Positions 32,561-41,461 of a stretch of 53,686 bases of DNA are shown here, one piece after another. A program made the translations under genes and the position numbers. The notes below the pieces were generated by a model, which worked only from the letters and a program-made list of their open reading frames with translations, searched no databases and was not told where the DNA came from. The stretch covers positions 1 through 53,686 of the forward strand of contig JAKLFE010000031.1 in assembly GCA_022711355.1 (NCBI GenBank), given 5' to 3'. This stretch comes from Spirochaetota bacterium. GTDB taxonomy: Bacteria > Spirochaetota > Spirochaetia > Treponematales > Rectinemataceae. Each line of letters starts with the position of its first letter. The first letter of the stretch is position 1.

Positions 32561-32590
32561 ATTATTCGCAAATAATGCGGTTTTCTGCAA
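32561..32590 (-). promoter_or_regulatory. Candidate leaderless promoter of the ABC-F gene
   Basis: On the minus strand TTGCAG (32590-32585), 18 nt, AATAAT (32566-32561), then 6 nt to the GTG at 32554. No Shine-Dalgarno is present. The AT-rich patch is conspicuous in this GC-rich DNA. Confidence 0.5.
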
Positions 32591-32677
32591 GTAGTCGCGG
32601 CGGAATGGTCCTCTCGTGGCCCCTCTGGCCGGCGCCGCCCCGTAGACCTTCCTCCGCGGCTATGCTATCGAAGAGGG

Positions 32678-34975
32678 GTGCCAGCACGAGATAACCCTTC
32701 CCGGCCCGAGCTCCTCCTCCCCGCGGGCAGCTTCGACGCGGGCCTCGCCGCCATCGAAGGCGGGGCCGACGCCCTCTACTTCGGCTTCGCCGACTTCTCC
32801 GCCCGCAAGGCCGCCCGGAACCTCGATGCCCTCGAGTACCGCCGCCTCCTCCGCTTCGCGCGCGATCGGGGCCTGGCCCTCTACGCGGCGATAAACACGG
32901 TGATCCTCGAGACAGAGCTGCCTGCCCTCGCCGAGCTCCTCGCCTTCCTCGGAGCCTTCCCCCCCGACGCCGTCATCATCCAGGACTGGGGCCTCGCACG
33001 CCTCATCAAGGCCCGGCATCCGGGCATCGCCATCCACGCCTCGACCCAGACCGCGATCCAAGGGCCGGCGGCGGCCCGCATCGCCCTCGAGCTCGGAGCC
33101 TCGCGCCTCGTCCTGCCGCGGGAGACGAGCCTCGAGGCCATGGGCCGGCTCCACGCCGAGCTGCCCGAGCTGGAGCTCGAAGCCTTCGCGCACGGGGCCC
33201 TCTGCTACTCCTTCTCCGGCCTCTGCCTAGCATCCGGCCGCCTCCTCGGGCGCTCGGGCAACCGCGGCGAATGCGCCCAGGTCTGCCGCTCCTATTACGA
33301 GGCCGAGCCTCGGCCCGGCTTCGCGGGGGGACGGGGCTACTGGTTCTCCTGCCGCGACCTCGATCTCTCGAAGCGGGTAGGTGAGCTCGCGGCGGCGGGC
33401 ATCCGCAGCCTCAAGGTCGAGGGCAGGATGAAGTCGCCCGAGTACTGCCACGCAGTAGCCCGGCTCTACCGCGGCGCCATAGATGGCCTGGATACGGCCG
33501 AGTTGGAAACGCGGCGCGAGGCCGCGGCCACCGCCTTCGCCCGCGAGGGCACGGAAGGCTGGCTCTTCGAGCGCGGCGGGGCCCGCCTCATCGACGCGTC
33601 CTTCCCCGGCCACCGGGGGAGCCGAGCGGGAACCTTCCGAGGCGGCGGCGGGGGAAAGGCGACCCTGGAGCTCGCCTCCTCCCTCGGCCTGCGGGACGGC
33701 CTTCTCGCCTTCGACGCTCAAGGCAGGCCCCTCCAATTCGCGGTGGCCGATCTCCGCGACAAGAGGACGGGCCGCCCCCTGAGCTCGGCCAGGCCCGGGG
33801 ACCTCGTCGAGCTCGCCTGCCCCGGCTCTCCCCCGGCCGGCTCGGAGGCCCGCCGGATCTCCGATCGGCGCCAGGACCGGCGGGCGGCGAGCCCCGAGGA
33901 GTACCCCCCGGCCCTCCTCGAGCTCCCCCTCGAGCTCCGCTTCGCCGAGGGCCGGCTCTCGGGGACCATCGGCATCCCGTGCCTCGATGGCAGCATCGCG
34001 ACAAGGATCGAGGCAGGCATCGAGCCCGGCCCCGAGCTTCCCGCCCAAGCCGCCCGCAACCCGGGAGGCTTCCTGAAGGCCCTTTCGGTCTTCGCCGAAG
34101 GCGGTGAGGCCGAATTCCGACTCCTGCCGAAGTCTGGGTCCGAGACCTTGCCCGATATCTTCGTTCCGCCCTCGATCCTCAAGCGCGAGAAGAACCGCTT
34201 CTATGCCCGGTCCGGCGAGCTCCTCGCCGAGGCCCGCTCGGCCTATGCCCGGGAATCCCCGCGCGCCGCCCTCGGCGCTGCGCGGGGCGCCCCTCGGCCG
34301 AAGGTCGGCTCCCCGCCCCGCGCGGCCCTCGTCTTCCCGCGCGAGGAGCTGCCCTCGGGCCTTCCCTTCGCCACGCCCCGAGTCCTGCGCGAGGGATGCG
34401 CGCTTCCGAGCCGCGAGGGAAGGCTCTGGCTCCCCCTCGCGCCCCTCGTGATCGACGATGCGGCCTACGCGGGCCTCGTGCGCGAGCGGGTCCGGGACGA
34501 GCTCGCGGGGGGCTCCAAGCTGGTCCTCGGCCTTGGAGCCCTCCACCATCTGGCCCTGGCTCGGGAACTCGTGGAACTGGAGGAGGCGGCCGAGGATAGC
34601 CTGGCTTTCTTCCTGGACATCCACCTCTACATCGCCAACAAGCTCGCCCTGGCCGCCTTCGACGAGCTCCTGCCGCGAATAGCCTTCGCCTACTCCTACC
34701 TCGAGGCCCCGTCCGGGACCGCCTTCGAAGCCGATCCCCGCCTGCCTCCCCTCGTACCCGTCGGGGAGGGCTTCGAGCCCCCCCTCTTCCTAAGCCTCGG
34801 CTGCCTGCGCAAGCAGCACGGATCCTCAGGCTCCTCCCCCGGCCCCGCCTCGGCCGCCTCCTGCCCGCCCGGCTGCGATCGGAGCTGGGCCTGCCGGCTC
34901 GCCGACCGGGATCGGCGCTACCTCGCTCTCGTCGAGGATTGCGTCAGCATGCTCTACCGCTTGAGGGTATACTAA
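32678..34975 (+). CDS. U32-family protein (peptidase U32/RNA hydroxylation type)
   Basis: A 765-residue U32-family protein. The N-terminal domain starts ELLLPAGSFDAGLAAIEGGADALYFG (as separate blocks near residues 11-36). The U32 signature is seen in EAFAHGALCYSFSGLCLAS, with further cysteines in NRGECAQVC that could bind iron. RSLKVEGRMKSPEY follows, then a long C-terminal region ending in a Cys-rich tail (CPPGCDRSWAC). Family members include RlhA (23S rRNA C2501 hydroxylation), TrhP (tRNA uridine hydroxylation) and collagenase-like proteins; which reaction applies is unknown. It starts with GTG and is divergent from the ABC-F gene. The phosphoesterase gene starts 5 nt after its stop. Confidence 0.87.
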   Translation: MPARDNPSRPELLLPAGSFDAGLAAIEGGADALYFGFADFSARKAARNLDALEYRRLLRFARDRGLALYAAINTVILETELPALAELLAFLGAFPPDAVIIQDWGLARLIKARHPGIAIHASTQTAIQGPAAARIALELGASRLVLPRETSLEAMGRLHAELPELELEAFAHGALCYSFSGLCLASGRLLGRSGNRGECAQVCRSYYEAEPRPGFAGGRGYWFSCRDLDLSKRVGELAAAGIRSLKVEGRMKSPEYCHAVARLYRGAIDGLDTAELETRREAAATAFAREGTEGWLFERGGARLIDASFPGHRGSRAGTFRGGGGGKATLELASSLGLRDGLLAFDAQGRPLQFAVADLRDKRTGRPLSSARPGDLVELACPGSPPAGSEARRISDRRQDRRAASPEEYPPALLELPLELRFAEGRLSGTIGIPCLDGSIATRIEAGIEPGPELPAQAARNPGGFLKALSVFAEGGEAEFRLLPKSGSETLPDIFVPPSILKREKNRFYARSGELLAEARSAYARESPRAALGAARGAPRPKVGSPPRAALVFPREELPSGLPFATPRVLREGCALPSREGRLWLPLAPLVIDDAAYAGLVRERVRDELAGGSKLVLGLGALHHLALARELVELEEAAEDSLAFFLDIHLYIANKLALAAFDELLPRIAFAYSYLEAPSGTAFEADPRLPPLVPVGEGFEPPLFLSLGCLRKQHGSSGSSPGPASAASCPPGCDRSWACRLADRDRRYLALVEDCVSMLYRLRVY
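34968..34973 (+). promoter_or_regulatory. Candidate -10 box directly before the phosphoesterase ATG
   Basis: GGGTATACT with TATACT at 34968-34973, 7 nt before the ATG at 34981. A start site there would give a leaderless transcript. It overlaps the stop of the U32 gene; a clear -35 is lacking. Confidence 0.4.
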
Positions 34976-34980
34976 AAGCC

Positions 34981-35646
34981 ATGCGCCTCCTCCTCCTATC
35001 CGACCTCCACGGCGATTCCGCGCGGACGAGGAGCATCCTCTCCAAGGCGGGAGACCTCGACCTGATCCTCGCGGCCGGCGACCTCACGGAGTTCGGCGGG
35101 GCGCGGGAGCTCGACGAGATCCTGTCGGCCTTCGGCGGGCTCCTCCCGAAGCTGGTCGCCATCCCGGGCAATTGCGACCGAAGGACGGCCCGCGAGCGCC
35201 TCGCCGAGCTCGGCATCTCGGCCGACGGCCGCCTCGTCGAGCGCGGCGGCCTCCTCGTCGCCGGGGTAGGGGGAGGCTCGCTGCGCAGCGGCCTCACTCC
35301 CTACGAGCGCAGGGAGGACGAGCTCTCCGCGGCCCTCGAACCGGCCCTCGCCGAGGCCGGGCGCCGGGGCCCCCTCCTCGTCCTGAGCCACCAGCCCCCG
35401 AAGGGCACGGGCGCCGACGAGCGGCACGGGGCCTCGGTCGGCTCGACCTCCCTCCGCGCCCTCCTTGACGCGAGCGCCCCCCTCCTCTGGGCCTGCGGCC
35501 ATATCCACGAGTCCCACTGCGCTCGGATGATCGGCCCGAGCCTCGTCGTGAATCCCGGACCGGCGAATCGGGGCCGCTACGCCATCCTCCGGATCGAGGA
35601 GGGGAAGCCCGGCTCCTTCGGCGCCTCGGCCGAGCTCTTCTCGTAG
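34981..35646 (+). CDS. Metallophosphoesterase (YfcE-like calcineurin fold)
   Basis: A 221-residue dinuclear-metal phosphodiesterase-like protein. The motifs are in order: LLLSDLHGD (D-x-H), ILAAGDLTEFG (GD), IPGNCDR (GNCD/GNHE), LSHQPPKG (H) and ACGHIHESH (GHxH), all needed for the two-metal site. This is the YfcE/Pfam Metallophos_2 group, which hydrolyses small phosphodiesters in vitro; the natural substrate here is unknown. It starts at an ATG 5 nt after the U32 stop with no Shine-Dalgarno, so it may be translated from a leaderless message or by reinitiation. Confidence 0.93.
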   Translation: MRLLLLSDLHGDSARTRSILSKAGDLDLILAAGDLTEFGGARELDEILSAFGGLLPKLVAIPGNCDRRTARERLAELGISADGRLVERGGLLVAGVGGGSLRSGLTPYERREDELSAALEPALAEAGRRGPLLVLSHQPPKGTGADERHGASVGSTSLRALLDASAPLLWACGHIHESHCARMIGPSLVVNPGPANRGRYAILRIEEGKPGSFGASAELFS

Positions 35647-35729
35647 CGAAGGCCGATCTTCCGCCGAACTTCCCCGCCCGCCTGGCCTTTTCGCTCCATC
35701 CCGCCGATACTAATGTCTGGAGAGCAAGC

Positions 35730-38111
35730 GTGCGAAGAAGATCGGGCACTACGGGACTGCTCCAGAAAGCGGCCAAGCTCCGCGTCGCCAAGGGCCTATC
35801 CTCGACCGGCACGGGCGCCGTCATCGACGCGGAGCTCGGGGCCGGCTCGGGGATAAACGAGGATGACAAGCGCGAGATCCTCGAGGCCATCGACAAGGTA
35901 GCCCGCTCCAACCGTCTCTCGGCCGCCCCCGAGGCCCTCGAGGCCGCCCCGCGGCGCCGAGGCCTCGCCTTCCCCCTCCTCGTCAACGCCGCCGCCCTGG
36001 TCATCACCCTCCTCCTCATACTCGGCATACGCCGGGCCTTCGAGCTCAAGGAGTCGGCGTCCACGCGGGAGGGCGGGGCCATCTCCAGCGCCGAGGGCAT
36101 GCTCATCCAGGAGATCAAGCGCGAGTCCGAGTCCCTGCTCAGGGAGAAGGATCGGGCGATCGAGGAGGCCTCGGCCAGGCTCGCGGCCCTCGACAAGGAG
36201 CGGAGCTCCCTCGCCTCCGGCATGGAGGCGAGGATAGCCGAGCGGGAGGCCGCGCTCCGCGCCGCCCTCGCGGCCGAGCTCGAGAAGGAGCGCGCGCGCC
36301 TCACCGCGCAAGGCCTCGCCGAGGCGGCGATCCAGGCCCGGCTCGCGACCTTCGAGGCGGAGCGGCGCGCCGCATTCGATACCGAGCTCGAGGCCTTCAA
36401 GCGCCAGGCCAAGGCGGAGTCCGAGCTCGCGGAGGCCCGCTACGCCGAGCTCCGCGAGGAGTACCGGAGCACCTTGTCCGGCCTCGCCGCGGAGCGGAAG
36501 CGGATCCAGGACGACTCCCGCCGCCGCGAGGAGGAGCTCCGCTCGAGCCTCGAGGCCAAGGCCAGGGAGCTCGAGAGCAGGAGCGCCGAGGCCGCGGCCG
36601 GCCTCGAGCGGGCCCGGGCCGAGCTGGCGAGCCTCGAGGAGAGGCGCCGCAGCGACGCCGCCATCGAGGAGCGCCTCCTCGGCCTCTACGCCCTGGTCCG
36701 CGCGGCCCTCCGCGAGCGGCGCTTCGAGTCCGCCGCCGCCGGCGCCGACGCCCTCTTCGCCTACCTCTCCGAGCCGGCGGTCGCCGCCGCCCCCTCCCTC
36801 CAGGCCCGGCGCGAGGCCGACCTCTTCGCCGCGCGGGCCCTAGGCGACCTGGCCCGCTCGGAGCTCGCGCGATCGGGGGCCGACGCGACCAAGCTCCTCC
36901 GCCAGGCCGAGCTCCTCGCCGCGGCCTCCGAGGCCTCGGCGGCGGCCGAGCGGGCCCTCCGCTCGGGCGACGAGTCTGGAGCGCGGGCGAAATACCGCGA
37001 AGCCCTGGAGAAGGTGCCGTCCATACTCTCGGCCCACGAGTACTTCCTCGGGAGGCTCCGCGAGGAGGAGGCCCTCAGGCGGGCCCGCTTCTCCGACGCC
37101 CTCGCCCAAGCCCAGGCGGCCCAGCGCGCCGGGGAGCTGGAGGCCGCGCGGGCCCGCTACGCCGAGGCCCTCGCCTACCTTCCCCTCGAGGAGCAGGCGA
37201 GCAAGGATACCGTCGCGCGCATAGGCCAGCTCGGGGCCGCACTGGCCGAGCTCGGCCGCCTCGCCCTCTCCTCTTCCGCCGCCCGCGAGGGGCTACTTGC
37301 GGCCCGGCGGGACCTGTCCGCCTCGCGCTGGCCCGAGGCTATCCGCGGCTTCGTCTCCGTCCTTTCGCTCAACCCGGGCTCCGACCAGGCGCGGGAAGCC
37401 TCGCGCGGGGTCGAGGAATCCCTCGCCGGCCTCGCGCGGGAGGCCGAGTCCCGCGCGGCCTCGGACGCGGCCGCCATCGCGAGCCTCCGAGCCGAGACTT
37501 CCCGCCTCGGCTCGGAGTCGGCGGGGGCCCTGGCCGACCTTCGCGCCGAGAACGCCCGCCTCGCCGCCGAATCCGGGGAGCGCGGCTCGCGCCTCGCCGA
37601 GCTTGAGCGCCTCTTGGCCGAGTCGAGGGCCGAGACGGCCCGGGCGGCGGCCGCCGCCCAAGCGGCTCCGCCGGCGGCCACCGCGGCCGCCGCCACGGGA
37701 GACCGGGCGGCCCTGGGCGCCGAAGTCGAGCGGCTTTCCGCCTTGGCCGCGAAGTACGAGCGCGTGAGCTCCTCCTACGCGGCCTACGCCGCGGCCGAGG
37801 ACGCGGCCCTCGCCACGGGCTCGGCCGGCTCCCTGATCGAGGCGCGCTCGGCCCTCGACGCCTTCCTCTCCGGCCCCGAGGCCCGCGAGGCCCTGCCCGG
37901 GCTCGGCGAGCGCATCGCCCGCTACGAGGGCGCCCGCCAGGAAGCCGGCCAGCGCGAGGTCCTGTACAACGCCCTCGACCTCGTGGACGGGGCCCTCGGG
38001 GCCCGGGACGCGGCCGCCCGCTCCCGCTACTACGCCGAGCTCGAGCGGCGCTACTCCGGGGACAAGGCCATGCTCGACTTCCTCGCTGGCCTCAAGAAAA
38101 GCCTCCGCTGA
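35730..38111 (+). CDS. Large coiled-coil/TPR-like membrane-anchored protein
   Basis: A 793-residue protein of unknown function. About 75 cytoplasmic residues precede one TM helix (about 76-98, FPLLVNAAALVITLLLILGI), giving an N-in topology. Residues about 110-310 are an almost unbroken Ala/Glu/Arg heptad coil (KESASTREGG to RRSDAAIEE). Then about 315-560 look helical in TPR style (repeats such as GDESGARAKYREALEKVP and GELEAARARYAEALAYLP). A second coil lies at about 570-650, followed by an Ala-rich linker and a helical C-terminal domain ending FLAGLKKSLR. It starts with GTG after CTGGAGAGCAA. Probably a periplasm-spanning structural or scaffold protein (inference). Confidence 0.75.
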   Translation: MRRRSGTTGLLQKAAKLRVAKGLSSTGTGAVIDAELGAGSGINEDDKREILEAIDKVARSNRLSAAPEALEAAPRRRGLAFPLLVNAAALVITLLLILGIRRAFELKESASTREGGAISSAEGMLIQEIKRESESLLREKDRAIEEASARLAALDKERSSLASGMEARIAEREAALRAALAAELEKERARLTAQGLAEAAIQARLATFEAERRAAFDTELEAFKRQAKAESELAEARYAELREEYRSTLSGLAAERKRIQDDSRRREEELRSSLEAKARELESRSAEAAAGLERARAELASLEERRRSDAAIEERLLGLYALVRAALRERRFESAAAGADALFAYLSEPAVAAAPSLQARREADLFAARALGDLARSELARSGADATKLLRQAELLAAASEASAAAERALRSGDESGARAKYREALEKVPSILSAHEYFLGRLREEEALRRARFSDALAQAQAAQRAGELEAARARYAEALAYLPLEEQASKDTVARIGQLGAALAELGRLALSSSAAREGLLAARRDLSASRWPEAIRGFVSVLSLNPGSDQAREASRGVEESLAGLAREAESRAASDAAAIASLRAETSRLGSESAGALADLRAENARLAAESGERGSRLAELERLLAESRAETARAAAAAQAAPPAATAAAATGDRAALGAEVERLSALAAKYERVSSSYAAYAAAEDAALATGSAGSLIEARSALDAFLSGPEAREALPGLGERIARYEGARQEAGQREVLYNALDLVDGALGARDAAARSRYYAELERRYSGDKAMLDFLAGLKKSLR

Positions 38112-38133
38112 GGCGGCGGCGAGGCAGGCGAGC

Positions 38134-39234
38134 TCAATCCGCGAGGGAGGAGAGCTTGTCCGATCTGCAACGGTAGAGGTCCACGCGAAGATCGCCCCAG
38201 GACTCGTCGTCGCCTTCGGCTATGAAGAAGGAGCGGGTGAAGTAGCTGTACCAGGTTCCCGAGCCCGAATCGTAGACCTCGTGGACGAAGCGCAGGAAGC
38301 CGGTCGGGATTTCGAAGAGCTCTTGGCCCGCCGCGTCGTAGACGAGGGTAGTATCCTCGTCTCGGGCGAGGAGCCGCCCGTCGGCAAGGATGGCGGTCAG
38401 CCGGCGCCCGACGCCGGGAAGGGTCAGGGGTACGGGATCGGCGAGGCCGGAGACGCTATCCCAGCGCAGGGTACGGAGGCTGCCGTCAGTCTCCAGCCTG
38501 CCGGAGAGGTAGTAGTACCCGGCCGGCGAGCAAGCGAAGAAGGACCCTTGGGCTATCGCCAGGTCGGCGTAGGCCGCCGGCATGACGAGGGCGACCGAAG
38601 GGGAGCCTATGTCCGTCGCGTTATCGATGAGAACCGCGCCGCCCCAGAGGGAGCCCGTGGAGGAGTCCCGATACAGGAGGGCGAGCCGGTCCCTGGTCTC
38701 GTCGTAGGGACTCCGATGGGCTCCGAGGATCAGCGGCGAGGCCGGGCCCGAGACGCCGAGGGCCGAGTAGCTCGAGAGCAGGCGCCAGTCGTCGACGCCG
38801 ACGGCCTTGACGCCATCGCTGCCGGAGCTGCTCGCCATGAGGACGCCCCGGCCGACCGTGGGGCTGAGCGAGGCTATCGACGCGGCGCTGAGGGAGCTCG
38901 CCAAGGCCGCCTTCCCTAGGACATTGGCATAGGAGGAGGACTGGTACAGCTTCGCCGAGCCCGAGGAGAAGTCCACGAATCGCAGGCGGAGCTCCGAGTC
39001 CCTCGCGCAGACCCAGAATCCGTCCTCGGGCTCGAGGATCCGATGGGGCAGGAAATAGCCGCCCTCGACCTCCCCTGAATTGATCCCCTCGGCGAGGAAA
39101 CTCCCGACCTCGTCGAGCTTCCCAGTAAAACGCGCAGACTCGGAGATATCGAGGTCGAAGGGCGGGCTCCAGCAGGAGGCGAGGCAGAGGCCTCCGACGA
39201 GGACCAGGCCAAGGAAGGCGTTATACGCTCTCAT
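38134..39234 (-). CDS. Lipoprotein of unknown function, second pair (LP-B)
   Basis: A 366-residue secreted protein with an N-terminal hydrophobic segment ending LCLAS-C21, a good lipobox, so it is probably lipid-anchored. The rest is rich in short beta stretches, Ser, Gly, Asp and aromatic residues (for example DGFWVCARDSELRLRFVDF), in the style of a beta-propeller or beta-helix. No known family was recognised. It is the last gene of the cyclase operon and its ATG overlaps the stop of OMP-B (ATGA, 39231-39234). It resembles LP-A in size, lipobox, position after an outer-membrane-like gene and Ser/Gly-rich character, suggesting an old tandem duplication of a two-gene unit. Confidence 0.7.
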   Translation of the reverse strand: MRAYNAFLGLVLVGGLCLASCWSPPFDLDISESARFTGKLDEVGSFLAEGINSGEVEGGYFLPHRILEPEDGFWVCARDSELRLRFVDFSSGSAKLYQSSSYANVLGKAALASSLSAASIASLSPTVGRGVLMASSSGSDGVKAVGVDDWRLLSSYSALGVSGPASPLILGAHRSPYDETRDRLALLYRDSSTGSLWGGAVLIDNATDIGSPSVALVMPAAYADLAIAQGSFFACSPAGYYYLSGRLETDGSLRTLRWDSVSGLADPVPLTLPGVGRRLTAILADGRLLARDEDTTLVYDAAGQELFEIPTGFLRFVHEVYDSGSGTWYSYFTRSFFIAEGDDESWGDLRVDLYRCRSDKLSSLAD

Positions 39235-40460
39235 AGCGAGAACCTCGCGCCGAAGCGCATGAGGGGAAAGTCGAGGAACCAGGCCCGGCCGTAGCTGGAC
39301 GAGCTTCCCTCGCCGCTCCGCGCGGCAGCCATGAGCTCCCCGTCGCCGAAGAGGTAGAGCTCGCCCAGGCCCTCGAAGAAGAAGGCCCAGCGCTCGAGGG
39401 GCTTCCACTCGAGGCCGGCGTGGAGGCCCAGGGAGAAGGGCCCGACGGGGTCGATATACGGAGAGGCGCCCGGGGGGAAAACCAGGCGGAAGGAGAGGGA
39501 GGCGCCGGCGTAGGGACGCCAGGGTGAATCGGGCTCGAGGAAGAGGGCTCCCGCGCCGAGACCCGGCTGCAGCAGGCGGCTCGAGGCGAAGGCTGATCCA
39601 CCCTCATCCTCGTCGGCGAGATGGAGGCCGAGGAGGTATTGGGAAAGCCCCGCGCGGAGGTAGAAGCGCTCCTCGGAGAATCGCCAGGAGGCCCAGAAAT
39701 CGGGATAGGCGGCGACGAGGAGGCCCGTTTCCAGCCTCCAGGGCCGGAGGGGCTCGGGCGAGAGCTCGATCCTCCCGCCCTCGGGCCCCAGGCCGAGGAT
39801 CCCGCGCTCGGGCAGGCTGCCGCGATGGCTGGCCCTCCATCGGTAGCTGGCCGGGGCGGGCAGCTCGAGGAGGAGCTCTCCCCCCTTGGGCAGCCTCGCC
39901 GTCGCGATCTTCCCGATCCTGATCCTGGTTCCCGGCGCTCCAGAAATCGACAGGCTCGCCATGCCGGAAGGCCCTCGGCCCCGGGCGGCGGCCTCGAGCG
40001 CGAGGACCAGCTCATCCCAGGTCGCGCCGAGGGAACGGAGCTCAGGCTCGGCCTCGAGCTCGAGCCGTCCCTCCGCGAGGGGCACCGCCTCGGCCGCCGC
40101 GTAGATCGCCCAGGCGAGGCTCAAGGGGAGAGGAGCCTCGGTCCTCGAAGCCTCGACAGAGACCGCCAGGTCGAGGCCGAGCCGAGCCGCCTCCTCGGAA
40201 ACCGTCCCCTCGGACTGGGAGCGCCGGATCGAGTCGAGGGCTCCCGAGCGGAGCAGGGCCGACTCGAGGGAGCGGGACCAGGCTTCCCGGTCGAGCCCCT
40301 CGCCCGAGAAGCGCGCGAGGGCGCGCAGGCCTGGCGCCGCCTCCAGGGCCAGCCCCGCCCCATCCTCTACTGGCAGGCTCTCGGATCCAGGCTCGGCGGC
40401 GGCGAGGATCGCTGCGGCAAGGAAGATGGCCGCGGCCGCGGGGACGAATACGCGCCTCAC
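39231..40460 (-). CDS. Outer-membrane-like protein with PEGA-like domain, second pair (OMP-B)
   Basis: A 409-residue exported protein. A signal peptide (about 1-23, ends LAAAEP) is followed by a mixed domain (about 25-150), then a region about 170-240 (SISGAPGTRIRIGKIATARL, SYRWRASHRGSLPERGI) resembling PEGA-type beta repeats. The last about 170 residues alternate hydrophobic and polar residues with many aromatics and end in FGARFSL, ending in a C-terminal strand as in an outer-membrane barrel. It begins with GTG overlapping the stop of LP-A (GTGA, 40457-40460). Its architecture parallels OMP-A (signal peptide, soluble domain, PEGA-like domain, barrel-like end), so the two are likely distant paralogues. 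Confidence 0.7.
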   Translation of the reverse strand: MRRVFVPAAAAIFLAAAILAAAEPGSESLPVEDGAGLALEAAPGLRALARFSGEGLDREAWSRSLESALLRSGALDSIRRSQSEGTVSEEAARLGLDLAVSVEASRTEAPLPLSLAWAIYAAAEAVPLAEGRLELEAEPELRSLGATWDELVLALEAAARGRGPSGMASLSISGAPGTRIRIGKIATARLPKGGELLLELPAPASYRWRASHRGSLPERGILGLGPEGGRIELSPEPLRPWRLETGLLVAAYPDFWASWRFSEERFYLRAGLSQYLLGLHLADEDEGGSAFASSRLLQPGLGAGALFLEPDSPWRPYAGASLSFRLVFPPGASPYIDPVGPFSLGLHAGLEWKPLERWAFFFEGLGELYLFGDGELMAAARSGEGSSSSYGRAWFLDFPLMRFGARFSL

Positions 40461-41461
40461 CACCAGGTCCTCAGCTTGTACAGGATCCCGCTCTTCCCGT
40501 CGAAGCGGTACCAGAACTTCCCCTCGGGCTCGAAAGAAAATACCTGCTCCTCGGTCGAGTCGCCGAGATAGAGGTAATCGAGCTCCTCGCCGTCGCCGTA
40601 ATCGATGCGGGAGAGGCGCCTTACCTTGTCGTCGTTGCGGAGGGCCACCGCCCCGTCTGCGGTCAGCCATATCCGCCCATCGTCGAGATGGAAATCCAGG
40701 TAGACCATCGCCGCTCCCGAGGCGCCGTAGCCCAAGCCGCGGGAGGCGTCGAAGGCAGCCCGATCCGACTGGACGGCGAGGAGGGGCCGCGATCCGTCGT
40801 TGGGCAGCAAGGCGAGGATGAAGGGGGAAGCGGCGTCGATAGAGAGGAGGTCGGCCAGGTAGTAGCCGCTCGCCGGGCTGACCGGGAGGAGGGGGTAGCC
40901 GGGGAAGCTCGAGAGCGTCCAATCGTATTGGAAGGTATAGACGGAAAGGGTGGTTGTCCCGCCCATCCACAGGGCGACGTTAGTCGAACTCGCCTCGTCG
41001 CGGTATCCCGCGGCGTCGTAGGCGGATTGGAGGCTCGCGTCGGCGGTCGCCGATACGGCGAGGGCGGCGTCGAGGACGAGGGATCCGCAGGCGTAGCCCC
41101 CGGCCACGTCGCCTAGCATGAACCGCGCCAAGCTGGAGTCAGAGCGGAGGGACTCGATGCCCTCGAGATCATCGTCGAGGATGGCGAGGCGGAGGCCGGC
41201 ATCGGTCTGCAGGAGGACGAAGAGGCGGCTCTCGCCGCCTACGGGGCTGAGGCGCTCGATCTTCGCCACCGAGCGGTACGTTTGGCCGAGCTTGGCGAGG
41301 GCTGCGTCGAGGTCGAAGCTCGCCTCGCGGTACTGGAGCTCCGAAGGGAACATGTCCCTGCCGAAGAAGGCGCAGGAGGAGAGGCCGAGGGCCGCCGCGA
41401 GGCCGAGGAGGCTCGAGGCGAGGAGCCCCATCGCGCCCGCGGGGGAAGCTCGGCTCACCAT
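40457..41461 (-). CDS. Lipoprotein of unknown function, first pair (LP-A)
   Basis: A 334-residue secreted lipoprotein candidate. The hydrophobic N-terminus ends ALGLSS-C30, a Leu-Ser-Ser-Cys lipobox. The mature part is Ser/Gly/Asp-rich with repeating short strands (for example RLFVLLQTDAGLRLAILDDD and AMVYLDFHLDDGRIWL), giving a beta-propeller-like look. No family was recognised. The ATG (41461) and an in-frame GTG (41458) both overlap or abut the OMP-A stop (ATGGTGA), so translation is coupled. It is followed by OMP-B with a GTGA overlap. Confidence 0.7.
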   Translation of the reverse strand: MVSRASPAGAMGLLASSLLGLAAALGLSSCAFFGRDMFPSELQYREASFDLDAALAKLGQTYRSVAKIERLSPVGGESRLFVLLQTDAGLRLAILDDDLEGIESLRSDSSLARFMLGDVAGGYACGSLVLDAALAVSATADASLQSAYDAAGYRDEASSTNVALWMGGTTTLSVYTFQYDWTLSSFPGYPLLPVSPASGYYLADLLSIDAASPFILALLPNDGSRPLLAVQSDRAAFDASRGLGYGASGAAMVYLDFHLDDGRIWLTADGAVALRNDDKVRRLSRIDYGDGEELDYLYLGDSTEEQVFSFEPEGKFWYRFDGKSGILYKLRTWW